NCBI GenBank assembly: GCA_034429195.1
Contig: DAOUGQ010000018.1
Coordinates: 372,001 to 436,000, forward strand
Direction: 5' to 3'
Origin: UBA4782 sp034429195
GTDB lineage: Bacteria > Chloroflexota > Anaerolineae > Anaerolineales > Anaerolineaceae
DNA length: 64,000 nt
Positions 52,968 to 62,456 of the stretch are shown here, in pieces. Both the position numbers and the translations under genes were made by a program. The notes below the pieces were generated by a model. The model was not told the DNA's origin and did no database searches. It saw nothing but the letters and a program-made list of their open reading frames with translations. How positions within the stretch are numbered: position 1 is the stretch's first letter; every line of letters begins with the position of its first letter.

Positions 52968-54284
52968 ATGGAATGGAAACATCGATTTACCAATCGTCTT
53001 TCCACCCCATCAGAAGCAGTTGAATATATAAAATCGGGGTTTCGTATTTTTCTGACGGGGAACTGTTCAGTTCCCCAGTCGCTTTTAACTGCTCTAGTGA
53101 AGAAAGCACCTGCACTTCAAAATGTCGAGATCTGCCAGGCATTAACAGTCTGCGGCAGTGATTATGTTGCACCAGAACTGGAAGGACATCTTCGAGTTAA
53201 TAGTTTCTTTTCTGGAGCAAATGTTCGCCGGGCTATCAACGAAGGTAGAGCAGATTATACGCCGATATTATTATCGGAATTTCCTCTGGTTTTTTCGCGA
53301 GGTATCGTCCCGTTGGATGCCGCGCTTGTCCATTTATCCCCTCCCGATGAAAACGGTTATTGCACTTATGGCATAGAGGCTGGATTAACCAGGACAGCTG
53401 CAGAATCGGCAAAAATTATCATCGCAGAAGTTAATGAACAAATGCCTGCGATCTATGGTGATACCAAAATCCATATTGACGATGTTGATGTTGTTGTGCC
53501 CGTGGATTATCCATTGGGTAGTCTTAATATGGCTGAAGACAAAAAGAATAATGGGCAGATTATAGACAAAATCGGACAAATCATTGCAGAGCGAATTCCA
53601 GATGAAGCTACTCTACAAACAGGAATTGGAATTCTACCCGATTCAGTATTGAAGCATCTAATGGGGAAAAAGAATCTGGGTATACATACCGAACTCTTTT
53701 CCGATGGAATCATCGATCTGGTAGAAGCAGGGGTAATTAATGGCGCCTGCAAGAGTATTCACCCACACAAAATAACAGCAGGTTTTTTGCTTGGAACAAA
53801 AAGACTGTTTGATTGGGCAAATAAAAATCCCATGATTGAATTGCAGCGCACAGAATATATCAATAATCCTTTTACTATTGCTAAGAATCATCGCATGGTC
53901 GCTCTTAATTCTGCCATCGAAGTAGATTTGACAGGCCAGGTATGTTCCGATTCGATTGGGCATCAATTCTATTCAGGCGCAGGTGGACAGCTAGATTTCA
54001 TTTTTGGCTCGTCAATGTCTGAAGGCGGTTTACCAATCATTGCACTTCCTTCTTCTACTACAAATCGTAATGGCGAATGTTTCAGCCGGATCGTTTCTTC
54101 ATTAAAACCCGGTGCTGGGGTTATCACAACTCGAAATCATGTTCACTATATTTGCACTGAATATGGCATGGTAGATCTTTACGGTAAAACAGTACGCGAA
54201 AGGGCAAAGTTACTAATTTCCATTGCTCATCCCGATTTTCGGGATAAATTGATGTTCGAAGCTCAACAATTGAAGTATATTTAG
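52968..54284 (+). CDS. Acetyl-CoA hydrolase/transferase family (4-hydroxybutyrate CoA-transferase-like)
   Basis: The 438-residue protein has the two-domain Cat1/AbfT-type CoA-transferase pattern: FLTGNCSVPQSLL near residue 28, a glycine-rich GIGILPDSVL, the probable catalytic Glu in GIHTELFSDGI (near residue 235) and the C-terminal ALPSSTTNRNGECFSRI and YICTEYGMVDLYGKT. These enzymes exchange CoA between acetyl-CoA and short hydroxy- or amino-acids. Following rocD by 7 bases, it probably handles an acid made from ornithine or glutamate. Substrate is not fixed by sequence. Confidence 0.85.
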   Translation: MEWKHRFTNRLSTPSEAVEYIKSGFRIFLTGNCSVPQSLLTALVKKAPALQNVEICQALTVCGSDYVAPELEGHLRVNSFFSGANVRRAINEGRADYTPILLSEFPLVFSRGIVPLDAALVHLSPPDENGYCTYGIEAGLTRTAAESAKIIIAEVNEQMPAIYGDTKIHIDDVDVVVPVDYPLGSLNMAEDKKNNGQIIDKIGQIIAERIPDEATLQTGIGILPDSVLKHLMGKKNLGIHTELFSDGIIDLVEAGVINGACKSIHPHKITAGFLLGTKRLFDWANKNPMIELQRTEYINNPFTIAKNHRMVALNSAIEVDLTGQVCSDSIGHQFYSGAGGQLDFIFGSSMSEGGLPIIALPSSTTNRNGECFSRIVSSLKPGAGVITTRNHVHYICTEYGMVDLYGKTVRERAKLLISIAHPDFRDKLMFEAQQLKYI

Positions 54285-54306
54285 ACTGGAGGTAAATAGC
54301 ATCAGA

Positions 54307-55770
54307 ATGGAAAGATTTGCCAAAATCATTGCAACAATTGGTCCTGCCAGTCAAAAAAAAGAAGTTCTCATGGAAATGATCAAAGCTGGAATGAATGTAG
54401 CCAGGCTTAATTTTTCTCATGGAACCCATGATGAACATCAAAACGTATTCAACATTATTCGTGAAGTCTCAAAAGAATTGGATATACCTGTAGCAATTCT
54501 CGCAGATCTATGTGGACCAAAAATTCGTGTGGGTGCTCTTCCACCAGAAGGGGTTCCACTAATTGCTGATGATAGTATCTACATTATATCTACTGAAAAT
54601 GAAGTTAATCCGATCAATCACCTTTCAAGCTCAACTGTAATTTCGATCAATATCCCCAATATCTCCACTGCTTTCCAACCAGGTAATCGCATATTAATGG
54701 ACGACGGTAAACTGGAATTAGTTGTAGAAGATATTATTGATCAGGTTGTTAAAGCAAAAGTTATTACTGGAGGGATACTAAAATCACATAAAGGCGTCAA
54801 TTTGCCTTCTGCAAAATTGAGTGTAAACGCACTTACTGATAAGGATATCCATGATCTAGAATTTGCTCTACATCTTGGAGTTGATGCCATTGCCATCTCC
54901 TTTGTACGTTCCAGCGAAGATATTCTCTATACCCGACAAAAAATACAAGAATTTGTTAAAGAACCAAATTTTCATATACCAATAATTGCCAAGATCGAAC
55001 GACCGGAAGCAGTAGAAAACCTCGATTCAATTTTAGATGTAACTGATGGGATAATGGTTGCCCGTGGCGATCTTGGAATTGAGACTTCAACCGCTACTGT
55101 TCCAATAATTCAGAAGTCCGCAATTCAAAAAGCATTGATTCACTCAAAGTATGTCATAACAGCAACACAGATGCTCGAATCAATGATCAATAATCCTCGT
55201 CCAACCAGGGCTGAAGCCTCGGATGTTGCAAATGCTATTTTTGATGGCACGGATGCAGTCATGCTTTCTGGAGAGACAGCTGTAGGCAAATACCCCGTTG
55301 AATCAATACGTAATATGGATGAGATAGTTCGTACAGCAGAGCAAAACAATGATTCTTGGAGTATCTGCTCTCATGTTCATGTGAATGATAAACTAGGCGA
55401 TGATGCTCTTTCTATTTGTCGTGCAGCGAATGAGCTTGCCCATGATACAAATGTAGAGTGCATTGCCGTCTTTACCCTGACTGGTCGAACAGCTTTATAC
55501 ATGTCAAAAGTTCGCCCGCGGGTGACGATCCATGCATTCACACCTCATGAAAGAACATACAATCGTTTGGCATTATATTGGGGTGTCTTTCCTCATATAG
55601 TTGAATTTGCTCACAGTGTTGAGAATATGATCAGCATCGTAGATAAAGCATTGCAATCAACGACGATCCATGAACCAGGACAGCAGGTCGTCATGCTGTC
55701 TGGCTTACCTGTAAATGCCATGCGTGCTCCAAATATGGCACTTTTACATACACTTGGAGAACCATACTAA
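54307..55770 (+). CDS. pyk: Pyruvate kinase
   Basis: The 487-residue protein begins RFAKIIATIGPASQKKEVLMEMIKAGMNVARLNFSHG (split: ATIGPASQ and ARLNFSHG). It shows the catalytic Lys in IIAKIERPEAVENLD, the MVARGDLGIE effector/substrate loop, DGTDAVMLSGETAVGKYP, and a C-terminal regulatory domain (PRVTIHAFTPHERT). It makes ATP and pyruvate from PEP at the end of glycolysis. Standing behind the CoA-transferase gene by 22 bases, it is probably in the same transcription unit, though functionally separate. Confidence 0.95.
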   Translation: MERFAKIIATIGPASQKKEVLMEMIKAGMNVARLNFSHGTHDEHQNVFNIIREVSKELDIPVAILADLCGPKIRVGALPPEGVPLIADDSIYIISTENEVNPINHLSSSTVISINIPNISTAFQPGNRILMDDGKLELVVEDIIDQVVKAKVITGGILKSHKGVNLPSAKLSVNALTDKDIHDLEFALHLGVDAIAISFVRSSEDILYTRQKIQEFVKEPNFHIPIIAKIERPEAVENLDSILDVTDGIMVARGDLGIETSTATVPIIQKSAIQKALIHSKYVITATQMLESMINNPRPTRAEASDVANAIFDGTDAVMLSGETAVGKYPVESIRNMDEIVRTAEQNNDSWSICSHVHVNDKLGDDALSICRAANELAHDTNVECIAVFTLTGRTALYMSKVRPRVTIHAFTPHERTYNRLALYWGVFPHIVEFAHSVENMISIVDKALQSTTIHEPGQQVVMLSGLPVNAMRAPNMALLHTLGEPY

Positions 55771-55779
55771 ATTTTCTTG

Positions 55780-57261
55780 ATGGATACTTCGAATCCTTAT
55801 AAGATTGCTTTCGACAATTTTTACCTTGCTCAATGTATCATTAGCGAAGGCCTTATTCAAGATTCCAATAACTCATTCAATAATCTATTTGGAATTGAAA
55901 AAGAATTACCATCGCAAAGAATCATTGACTACGTAAATCCACAATTTAAAAAGAATTTCCTCAACAACATTCAAGATATTCTGAAAAGTAAAAACGATAG
56001 TGCGATCACAACGATTCCTTTTCGGATTAATTCACATACTTATCGGGATTTTGAAACACATCTTTGCGTGATTCCAAAAGAAAATACTCGAAATACTATC
56101 CTCCTCACGTTCTATGATATCGAAAAGGCACGGAATTTAGACCTGATCGAAAATGAACAAAGAACTATCGCTGACGTTTTGAGAGATATCTCCGCAACGC
56201 TCAACAGTAATTTGGATTTTGATACGATCTTGGAAAAAATTTTAGAGCAAATGGCACGAGTAGTACCGTATGATTCAGCCAGCATAATGCTGCTTGAGAA
56301 AGACCAGGAAACGGCACGTATTTATTCAGCAAAAGGTCTATATGATCAGCGTGGTCTATTGGATTGGAGAAAAGAAGGGACGCTGCTAGTTAGTAAGACA
56401 CCCATTCTACGCCGCATGTTTCTTACCGGCTTACCCCTGGTGGTTCCCGATACCACCTCCGAACCTACATGGGTCATTACTCCACAAACAGCCTGGATCA
56501 ATTCATTTGCTGGTGCTCCCATTAAAAGTCGAAGCGGAACGATCATTGGCTTTCTTAATCTAAATAGCCCCATCAAGAATTATTTCACCTATTCAGCTGT
56601 TGAAAGATTACAGGCTTTTACCGATCAAGCTGGTATTGCTCTGTACAATGCGCGCCTTTTAAAAGACCTACGACAGAGTAATATCGACCTACTTGAAGCA
56701 TACGAAAATACTCTCCAGGGTTGGTCAAAAGCATTGGAATATCGTGACGAAGATACTGAGGGCCACACACAGCGCGTAACTGATATTACCATGGCATTAT
56801 GTTCTTCCTTTGGCATCACAGAACCAGAATTAACGAAAATTCGTTATGGCGCATTACTACACGATATTGGCAAATTGGGTATCCCTGATGCTGTTCTAAA
56901 TAAACCGGGTAAATTAACTGCAGAAGAATGGTCGATTATGCAAAAGCATCCTGAATTGGGACGTGAGATGTTGAAAGATATCCCATTTTTACAGGATTCA
57001 TTAGAAATACCCTACAGCCATCATGAACGATGGGATGGCACAGGTTATCCCCAGGGGTTGAAGGCTGAAGAAATCCCTATTGCAGCAAGAATTTTCTCCG
57101 TGGTTGATGTGTGGGATGCCATTGTATCGAAACGACCCTATCATGATGGTCATTCTACAAAGGAAGCCGCAAAATATATTGCTGATGAAGCCGGTAAACA
57201 CTTCGATCCAGAAGTTGTCAACCGATTCTTATACTTACTTGAGCAAAAACACATGATCTAA
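55780..57261 (+). CDS. PAS-GAF-HD-GYP cyclic-di-GMP phosphodiesterase
   Basis: From the ATG at 55780 (a TTG three bases upstream is less likely) the 493-residue protein has a PAS-like region (residues 1-125), a GAF domain (140-295: DFDTILEKILEQMARVVPYDSASIMLL) and an HD-GYP domain (about 315-493) with the metal motif LLHDIGKLGIPDAVLNKPGKL (split: LLHDIGKLG and LNKPGKL) and HHERWDGTGYPQGL. It degrades cyclic di-GMP in response to a signal read by PAS or GAF. No GGDEF partner is beside it. It lies alone on the plus strand behind pyruvate kinase by nine bases. Confidence 0.9.
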   Translation: MDTSNPYKIAFDNFYLAQCIISEGLIQDSNNSFNNLFGIEKELPSQRIIDYVNPQFKKNFLNNIQDILKSKNDSAITTIPFRINSHTYRDFETHLCVIPKENTRNTILLTFYDIEKARNLDLIENEQRTIADVLRDISATLNSNLDFDTILEKILEQMARVVPYDSASIMLLEKDQETARIYSAKGLYDQRGLLDWRKEGTLLVSKTPILRRMFLTGLPLVVPDTTSEPTWVITPQTAWINSFAGAPIKSRSGTIIGFLNLNSPIKNYFTYSAVERLQAFTDQAGIALYNARLLKDLRQSNIDLLEAYENTLQGWSKALEYRDEDTEGHTQRVTDITMALCSSFGITEPELTKIRYGALLHDIGKLGIPDAVLNKPGKLTAEEWSIMQKHPELGREMLKDIPFLQDSLEIPYSHHERWDGTGYPQGLKAEEIPIAARIFSVVDVWDAIVSKRPYHDGHSTKEAAKYIADEAGKHFDPEVVNRFLYLLEQKHMI

Positions 57262-57280
57262 TTCCTTATTTGAGGTTTTG

Positions 57281-58405
57281 ATGCAAATTCGCGAAATCAA
57301 TGTTACTTCAATCAATGATCGGAATAAATTCATTCAATTTCCTTTTCGCTTATATAATGAGAATAAACAATGGGTACCACCATTCATAACTGACATGCAT
57401 TTTGTCATGAACAAGCAAAAATACCCTTTCTATCAGCATTCAGATGGTACTTTTTTTGTTTGTGAAAGTGGTAAGGAAGTTCTAGGACGAATAGCCATTC
57501 TTCATAATACAAACTATTGTAAATTTCATAACTTAAAAACAGCTTTTTTTTACTTTTTTGAATCAATAGACGATTTACAGATCGCAAAAAATCTATTCGA
57601 TGCCGCAATCAGTTGGGGGAAAAAGCGTGGCCTTACACAAATATATGGTCCTCGAGGTTTTTCCAGGGTAGGATGTAATGGTATTCTCACAAAGGGTTTC
57701 GAGTATTTGCCCGCTATGAATGTCATCTATAACTTCCCATATTATCCTGTGTTCATGGAAAAGATGGGATTTGTTCCTGAAACTGATTATCTTTCAGGGT
57801 ATATTTCGCGTGACACCTTCCAGATACCACAAAAAGTTATAGAAATGGCTGAAAAGATAGCAAAGCGTAGTGATCTCTGGGTAAAAACATTTCGCAATAA
57901 AGCAGAAATGAAAGCCCTTATCCCTGAAGTCGATGCGATCCATTCTGCAGCTTTTGAAAACAATCCAGCTTATTATCCTTCAACAAAAGAGGAATTTAAA
58001 TTAATCGCTAATGGAATATTACAACTGGCAGACCCGGGTTTGATTAAAATGATCATGAAAGGGAATGAAGTTGCCGGTTTCATTATTGCTTATCATGATC
58101 TATCAAAAGCTCTTCAACGCACAAAAGGTCAGATGGCACCTTTTGGATGGATTGAGTTTCTAAAAGAGAAGAAGCAAACCAACGTTGTAGACTTGAATGG
58201 TGTAGGCATTCTCCCAAAATTCCAAGGAACAGGTGCAAATATTCTCTTGTATTACGAATTACTAAGAACGCTTATAGCATACAAACAATTCGATAGGGCT
58301 GAATTTATTCAGGTGGATATTCGAAATTTTAAGAGCAAAAGCGATTCAGAAACCATGGGTGTGAATTGGCATAAATGTCATCGTACATATCAAATGGAAA
58401 TTTGA
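57281..58405 (+). CDS. GNAT-like acyltransferase-fold protein (YghO type)
   Basis: From the ATG at 57281 (TGAGG five bases before it) the 374-residue protein begins MQIREINVTSINDRNKFIQFPFRLYNENKQWVPP (split: MQIREINV and FRLYNENKQWVPP). It shows the FVCESGKEVLGRIAILHN segment of GNAT-like folds and GVGILPKFQGTGANILLYYEL as the acetyl-CoA-binding strand-helix (near residue 305). Related proteins are conserved in many anaerobes with unknown function. No partner is next to it. I am confident of the fold, not of the activity. Confidence 0.7.
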   Translation: MQIREINVTSINDRNKFIQFPFRLYNENKQWVPPFITDMHFVMNKQKYPFYQHSDGTFFVCESGKEVLGRIAILHNTNYCKFHNLKTAFFYFFESIDDLQIAKNLFDAAISWGKKRGLTQIYGPRGFSRVGCNGILTKGFEYLPAMNVIYNFPYYPVFMEKMGFVPETDYLSGYISRDTFQIPQKVIEMAEKIAKRSDLWVKTFRNKAEMKALIPEVDAIHSAAFENNPAYYPSTKEEFKLIANGILQLADPGLIKMIMKGNEVAGFIIAYHDLSKALQRTKGQMAPFGWIEFLKEKKQTNVVDLNGVGILPKFQGTGANILLYYELLRTLIAYKQFDRAEFIQVDIRNFKSKSDSETMGVNWHKCHRTYQMEI

Positions 58406-58459
58406 TTCATGGTAACAATTCTTCAAAATGTTTAATCGAATCCAATAATCTAAAATAAA

Positions 58460-58487
58460 TTGAGCGACCGGAAATCCGGTCACTCAA
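58460..58487. terminator. Bidirectional terminator between the GNAT-like and KorB genes
   Basis: TTGAGCGACCGG and CCGGTCACTCAA pair over 12 bases with one mismatch around an AAAT loop. The minus-strand side is followed by ATTTATTTTAG. It ends the plus-strand GNAT-like gene and, on the minus strand, the KorAB operon. Bases 58488-58655 hold no supported gene. Confidence 0.7.
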
Positions 58488-58655
58488 TATAATACTACAC
58501 CATTATTCTGTAAGTTTCAGGATTTACTGCAAGTAATCATTTTTTCTTTTGTCTAATCAGGAGCTGGCAAATTCAAATTATCTGCTGGTTCCTGGACAGA
58601 GTTGGTTTAGGATTCCGCCCACTCGATTGCCTGTTTATCACTTAAGACTTGATCA

Positions 58656-59711
58656 TCAGAACATCATCTTGTTTACTTTATCAATGCTCTCTCTGGGTGG
58701 TCTTATTCGGTTCTCTGGCAACCTGTTTAGGGGTAGATCTTCGGGTAATTGATGAATATCCATTAGAGTAGGTTGGTCAGGGTTAATATAAATCAATCCA
58801 GTGATCACATGATTCTCATCGATAGCTTTAGTAAGTAGCTTGTAAGCACTTAATTTATCTGTTGGGTCATGGTCATTTCCAACCTTTTTCAGCTTCAAAG
58901 TTGAACCATCAAAAAGATCGATCTCTCTGGTAGTCCCTTCTTCAAAATTTTCTATGAAAATTTCTTCTTCAGGGGGAATATATGTTATATCTTGGATAGG
59001 AATTTTATTTTCTCGTACCCAGGTGAATGAATGATGGCTATTTTCTTGGTTATGGAAGGTGACACAAGGACTTATTACATCTAGAATAGCAATACCCCGG
59101 TGACTTAATGCTGCTTTAATCAATGAAACTAATTGCCTTGGATCACCAGCAAAAGATCGTGCCACAAAACTGGCATTTGCTGTCAACGCTTCCAAACATA
59201 TATCAATAGGTTGATATTGATTTATTCCTTGCTTTTTTAATGATAATCCTCTTTCTGTGGTTGCTGAGAATTGACCTTTTGTCAATGCATATACACCGTT
59301 ATTTTCAACGATGTATACCATTGGAATATTTCTCCTGACTAAATGCTTGAATTGCCCAAATCCGATGCTTGCTGTGTCACCATCTCCACTTACTCCAATT
59401 ACTCGCAAATGTGTATTGGCAAAGGATGCTCCCAGCGCCAGTGATGGCATCCGACCATGCAGTCCATTGAAACCAAATGATCTTCCAAGAAAATATGTCG
59501 GGCTTTTGCTTGAGCAGCCTATTCCACTGAACTTCATCACCTGTTCCGGAAGAATGTTCATTTCATAACAGGCTGCTATGATCTGGTTAGCTATCGAAAA
59601 ATGTCCACAACCTTTACAGAGAGTTGATGCTGCTCCTTTGTAATCATTTCGTGTCAATCCAACTTTATTCACTTGTTGTTGAACTGAGACCAAACCCTTA
59701 TCGTCACTCAT
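58656..59711 (-). CDS. korB: 2-oxoacid:ferredoxin oxidoreductase beta subunit (KorB type)
   Basis: The 351-residue protein has the TPP-binding subunit pattern: CKGCGHFSIANQIIAACYE near residue 35, GIGCSSKSP, the magnesium/thiamine motif GDGDTASIGFGQFKHLVRRN and VENNGVYALTKGQFS. It forms the enzyme with the alpha subunit, whose gene overlaps by 8 bases. The pair oxidises 2-oxoglutarate, pyruvate or other 2-oxoacids to acyl-CoA with ferredoxin. There is no bound ferredoxin-like domain, so a delta-type partner may be elsewhere. Confidence 0.9.
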   Translation of the reverse strand: MSDDKGLVSVQQQVNKVGLTRNDYKGAASTLCKGCGHFSIANQIIAACYEMNILPEQVMKFSGIGCSSKSPTYFLGRSFGFNGLHGRMPSLALGASFANTHLRVIGVSGDGDTASIGFGQFKHLVRRNIPMVYIVENNGVYALTKGQFSATTERGLSLKKQGINQYQPIDICLEALTANASFVARSFAGDPRQLVSLIKAALSHRGIAILDVISPCVTFHNQENSHHSFTWVRENKIPIQDITYIPPEEEIFIENFEEGTTREIDLFDGSTLKLKKVGNDHDPTDKLSAYKLLTKAIDENHVITGLIYINPDQPTLMDIHQLPEDLPLNRLPENRIRPPRESIDKVNKMMF

Positions 59712-61518
59712 TGATCTCTCCTTCTTGTTGAGAAATTGCGTTTTCTATCCATCGAGCCGTCAAAGGTAACCCATCACAATGAGCAATTTTTTTAAGTTTG
59801 CTCGCCATTTCAGGTAAAGAAATAGTAAGGATCTGCCACATCTGGCTATCGCGATTATTCTCAATCACATAAATCCGGTCATGTGATTCGATGAACTTTT
59901 TTATATCACTGTGTATGGGCAGCGCTCGAATCCGCATATAATCTGTTTCGATTTTCTTTTCAGATAAAAGATCTTGTGCTTCATCGACAGCAGGGTCGTT
60001 TGATCCAAAAGTGATCAAACCAATTTTCGCTATTCCATTTCCGCATAATAATGGCTCCGGAAGTAAATCCGCTGCACTGTCGATCTTAAACTTTAATCGA
60101 TCCATCATTCTCTGCCATACTTCTGGTTCTTCACTATATTTGGCAAACTCATCATGCCCTGTTCCACGACTAAAATAAGCCGCACCTGGGTGTGTATTCC
60201 CTGGCAACGTGCGGTATGGAACTCCATCTCCATCAACATCCCAATATCTTCCCCATTTTCCATTGTGCTTGGTAACAAAATCGTCAAATTCTTTTTCCCA
60301 AAGAATCTTTCCTCGATCCATGGGTTTATCAGGATATACGAATGGCTTGCCCATCCAATTGTTCATACCCAAATCAAGATCGATCATTACAAGAACTGGA
60401 GTCTGATAACGTTCTGCAATATCAAACGCATTCCAACCAAATTCAAAACACTCGTCAACAGATCCGGGCAACAAAATAATATACTGCTTATCACCGTGAC
60501 TGATGAAATTAGCAAAACTTAAATCTGACTGTGCAGTTCTTGTTGGCAGTCCAGTACTTGGGCCAACACGCTGCACATCCCATACAACCACGGGGGTTTC
60601 TGTGTAATAAGCCAATCCCAGGTATTCTGCCATCAGGCTCAAGCCTGGTCCAGAAGTAGATGTCATCGAACGTAAGCCCGCCCAGCCTGCTCCAACAACC
60701 ATTCCTATTGCAGCCAGTTCATCTTCAGCCTGGATAACCACATAAGTATCTTTCCCAGTTACAGGATCTTTTCGTAATTGTGGTAGATATTCGTTAAGTG
60801 ACTCAGCAAGACCAGTGGCAGGTGTGATTGGATACCACCCAACAAATTGCACACCACCAAAAATTGATCCTAACGCAGCAGCAACATTCCCTTCAGCAAG
60901 GATATTCTGCGAAGTACCATCCATTGGTTCAACAAAATACGGGTCCTTTTTTTTCAGGTTTTCTGAAGCCCACTTTGCAGCTTTAATTACCAGTTTATAA
61001 TTTGCTTCTACTGCATTCTTTTTACCTTTGAAGTGAAAATCAAGTGCATCGTGAATCTTTTCCAGATCAATACCTATCATCTGTGCAAGTACACCCACAT
61101 AGATCATATTCGCAACATAATCACGAAGTTTTGCAGGAGTATCTGATTCACTGATGATTGCTTTTACTGGCATGGGATAGATAGTTATATCATCCCTCAC
61201 TTTTGGAAGCTGAATATCATCTGGGTAAAATAGTACTCCACCAGGAAGAATATAATCGTATTCCTGTATCAATGTAGCGGGATTCATAGCAATGACGACA
61301 TCATCCTTCTCAAGTCGCGCTCTATATCCTTTCGAACTAAGTCGGATCGAATACCAGGTTGGCAAACCCTGGATATTGGACGGGAAAATATTCTTTCCAG
61401 TTACGGGAATTCCCATTTTGAATAGTGCTCTTAAAATAGTGGTATTTGCTGTTGCACTTCCCGAGCCATTGATTGTGCTGAAGGTGATGCAAAAGTTGTT
61501 TACTATTTTTTCTGTCAT
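59704..61518 (-). CDS. korA: 2-oxoacid:ferredoxin oxidoreductase, fused gamma-alpha subunit (KorA type)
   Basis: The 604-residue protein joins the gamma domain (residues 1-190: GSGSATANTTILRALFKMGIPVTG, SNIQGLPTWYSIR) to the alpha domain (210-604: NVAAALGSIFGGVQFVGWYPITPATG, QAEDELAAIGMVVGAGWAG, STSGPGLSLMAEYLGLAYYTETP). The fused form is common for KorA of 2-oxoglutarate- or general 2-oxoacid enzymes. A gene for an FCD-type regulator stands immediately upstream. It is the second ferredoxin-linked 2-oxoacid enzyme in the window besides IorAB, so the cell relies heavily on such reactions. Confidence 0.92.
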   Translation of the reverse strand: MTEKIVNNFCITFSTINGSGSATANTTILRALFKMGIPVTGKNIFPSNIQGLPTWYSIRLSSKGYRARLEKDDVVIAMNPATLIQEYDYILPGGVLFYPDDIQLPKVRDDITIYPMPVKAIISESDTPAKLRDYVANMIYVGVLAQMIGIDLEKIHDALDFHFKGKKNAVEANYKLVIKAAKWASENLKKKDPYFVEPMDGTSQNILAEGNVAAALGSIFGGVQFVGWYPITPATGLAESLNEYLPQLRKDPVTGKDTYVVIQAEDELAAIGMVVGAGWAGLRSMTSTSGPGLSLMAEYLGLAYYTETPVVVWDVQRVGPSTGLPTRTAQSDLSFANFISHGDKQYIILLPGSVDECFEFGWNAFDIAERYQTPVLVMIDLDLGMNNWMGKPFVYPDKPMDRGKILWEKEFDDFVTKHNGKWGRYWDVDGDGVPYRTLPGNTHPGAAYFSRGTGHDEFAKYSEEPEVWQRMMDRLKFKIDSAADLLPEPLLCGNGIAKIGLITFGSNDPAVDEAQDLLSEKKIETDYMRIRALPIHSDIKKFIESHDRIYVIENNRDSQMWQILTISLPEMASKLKKIAHCDGLPLTARWIENAISQQEGEINE

Positions 61519-61545
61519 AGAAAAGTTTTTTCTCCTGAGATATAG

Positions 61546-62247
61546 TTATTCAAATTTCTGGGTAACATTTGGCTTTTTTCTCAAAGACATCAAGTTGAAA
61601 TGCTCGCGCAAAGCATTCAACCCTGCTGTAGTTTCGCCTTTCCAAATATTTTCAGCTATCTCGCTGTGATAATCCCACACCCTAGCAAGATATCCATAAT
61701 TGGTATAGACATCCAGTCCTGCTAATTCATAAAAATCCCAATAAGCTTCAAGTAAGCCATGCAAAAATGGGTTTTTAATATATTGGTAAATTAATGTGTG
61801 AAACTCCCGATGTTCTGCATGCGGAATCTGCACTGGTAATCTATTCAACTTGTCTCTCGCCATTTGCACCAATTCTTTCAATCGCAATTTATCTTCCACA
61901 TGCAACAAAGCTACGGCTTCATTCCAAAAAGAGGTTTCAAGATGGATCCGAATTTCGGTATACGCAGCAAAAAAGTCTCGATCTACCATCAGTGCATAAT
62001 TAAGACTTTGTTGAACTGCAGGTCTGAAAGAATATGGTAATCGATGAATTCCTGTACGCGGTTTTACTTCCACCAATCCTAATGCTCTGGCGACTTCCAT
62101 TTGTTCACGAAGGCTGGAAGTACTTAATCCAATTTCAGGAGAAAGATCATTGAGTGCAGGTAAACGTTCGCCATCTTCACATGAAGAGGCAAGGTATTGA
62201 AGAAAATCATATTGAATTACGTTATTTGGAACGAACTTTGCTTTCAT
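61546..62247 (-). CDS. GntR-family regulator, FadR/FCD-like, of the KorAB operon
   Basis: The 233-residue protein has a winged helix at the N terminus (PNNVIQYDFLQYLASSCEDGERLPALNDL; GLSTSSLREQMEVARALGLVEVKPRTGIHR, with GLSTSSLREQM as the recognition part) and an FCD-like helical C-terminal domain (residues 80-220, with HAEHREFHTLIYQY). It precedes the KorAB genes by 27 bases on the same strand. An 18-bp inverted repeat lies about 20 bases before its start codon, so it probably controls both itself and the oxidoreductase. The effector could be a 2-oxoacid or its product. Confidence 0.85.
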   Translation of the reverse strand: MKAKFVPNNVIQYDFLQYLASSCEDGERLPALNDLSPEIGLSTSSLREQMEVARALGLVEVKPRTGIHRLPYSFRPAVQQSLNYALMVDRDFFAAYTEIRIHLETSFWNEAVALLHVEDKLRLKELVQMARDKLNRLPVQIPHAEHREFHTLIYQYIKNPFLHGLLEAYWDFYELAGLDVYTNYGYLARVWDYHSEIAENIWKGETTAGLNALREHFNLMSLRKKPNVTQKFE

Positions 62248-62267
62248 AATCGCTCTTTAATTTGATT

Positions 62268-62285
62268 AATATGATTTATCATATT
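62268..62285. promoter_or_regulatory. Operator candidate of the KorAB regulator
   Basis: AATATGAT-TT-ATCATATT is a perfect 8+2+8 inverted repeat, 20 bases upstream of the regulator's ATG (minus strand). A TATAAT-like -10 box lies just beyond it at 62296-62291, so the repeat covers the expected transcription start. This is the usual place of an autoregulatory operator. Confidence 0.6.
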
Positions 62286-62391
62286 ATTGAATTATAAACA
62301 TAAATAGCATGCTTTTTATACTATTGAATATCATGAGTAATCATGTACGATGGTCATATTTCTCCCATCTCAGATCTTTCAAACTAAATAT

Positions 62392-62427
62392 AAATAACCC
62401 TGATTCTTTTGTTCATCAGGGTTATTT
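62392..62427 (-). terminator. Intrinsic terminator after the PSP1 gene
   Basis: AAATAACCCTGAT and its complement form a 13-bp perfect stem with a 10-base loop, followed on the minus strand by ATATTTAG. It lies about 30 bases beyond the PSP1-protein stop codon and separates it from the KorAB regulator. Confidence 0.75.
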
Positions 62428-62456
62428 CTTATCAATGATTTTTGTAGAGCCACAAA

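Noticed and set aside
58610..58660. Extra 16 codons in the +1 frame after the KorB stop, as if from a frameshift
   Set aside because: The protein already ends where the family normally ends, and the extra stretch has no recognisable conservation. Chance or a decayed 3' end is more likely.
58549..58752. Short plus-strand ORF between the GNAT-like gene and KorB
   Set aside because: It has no ribosome site or family resemblance and overlaps the end of the KorB gene on the other strand.
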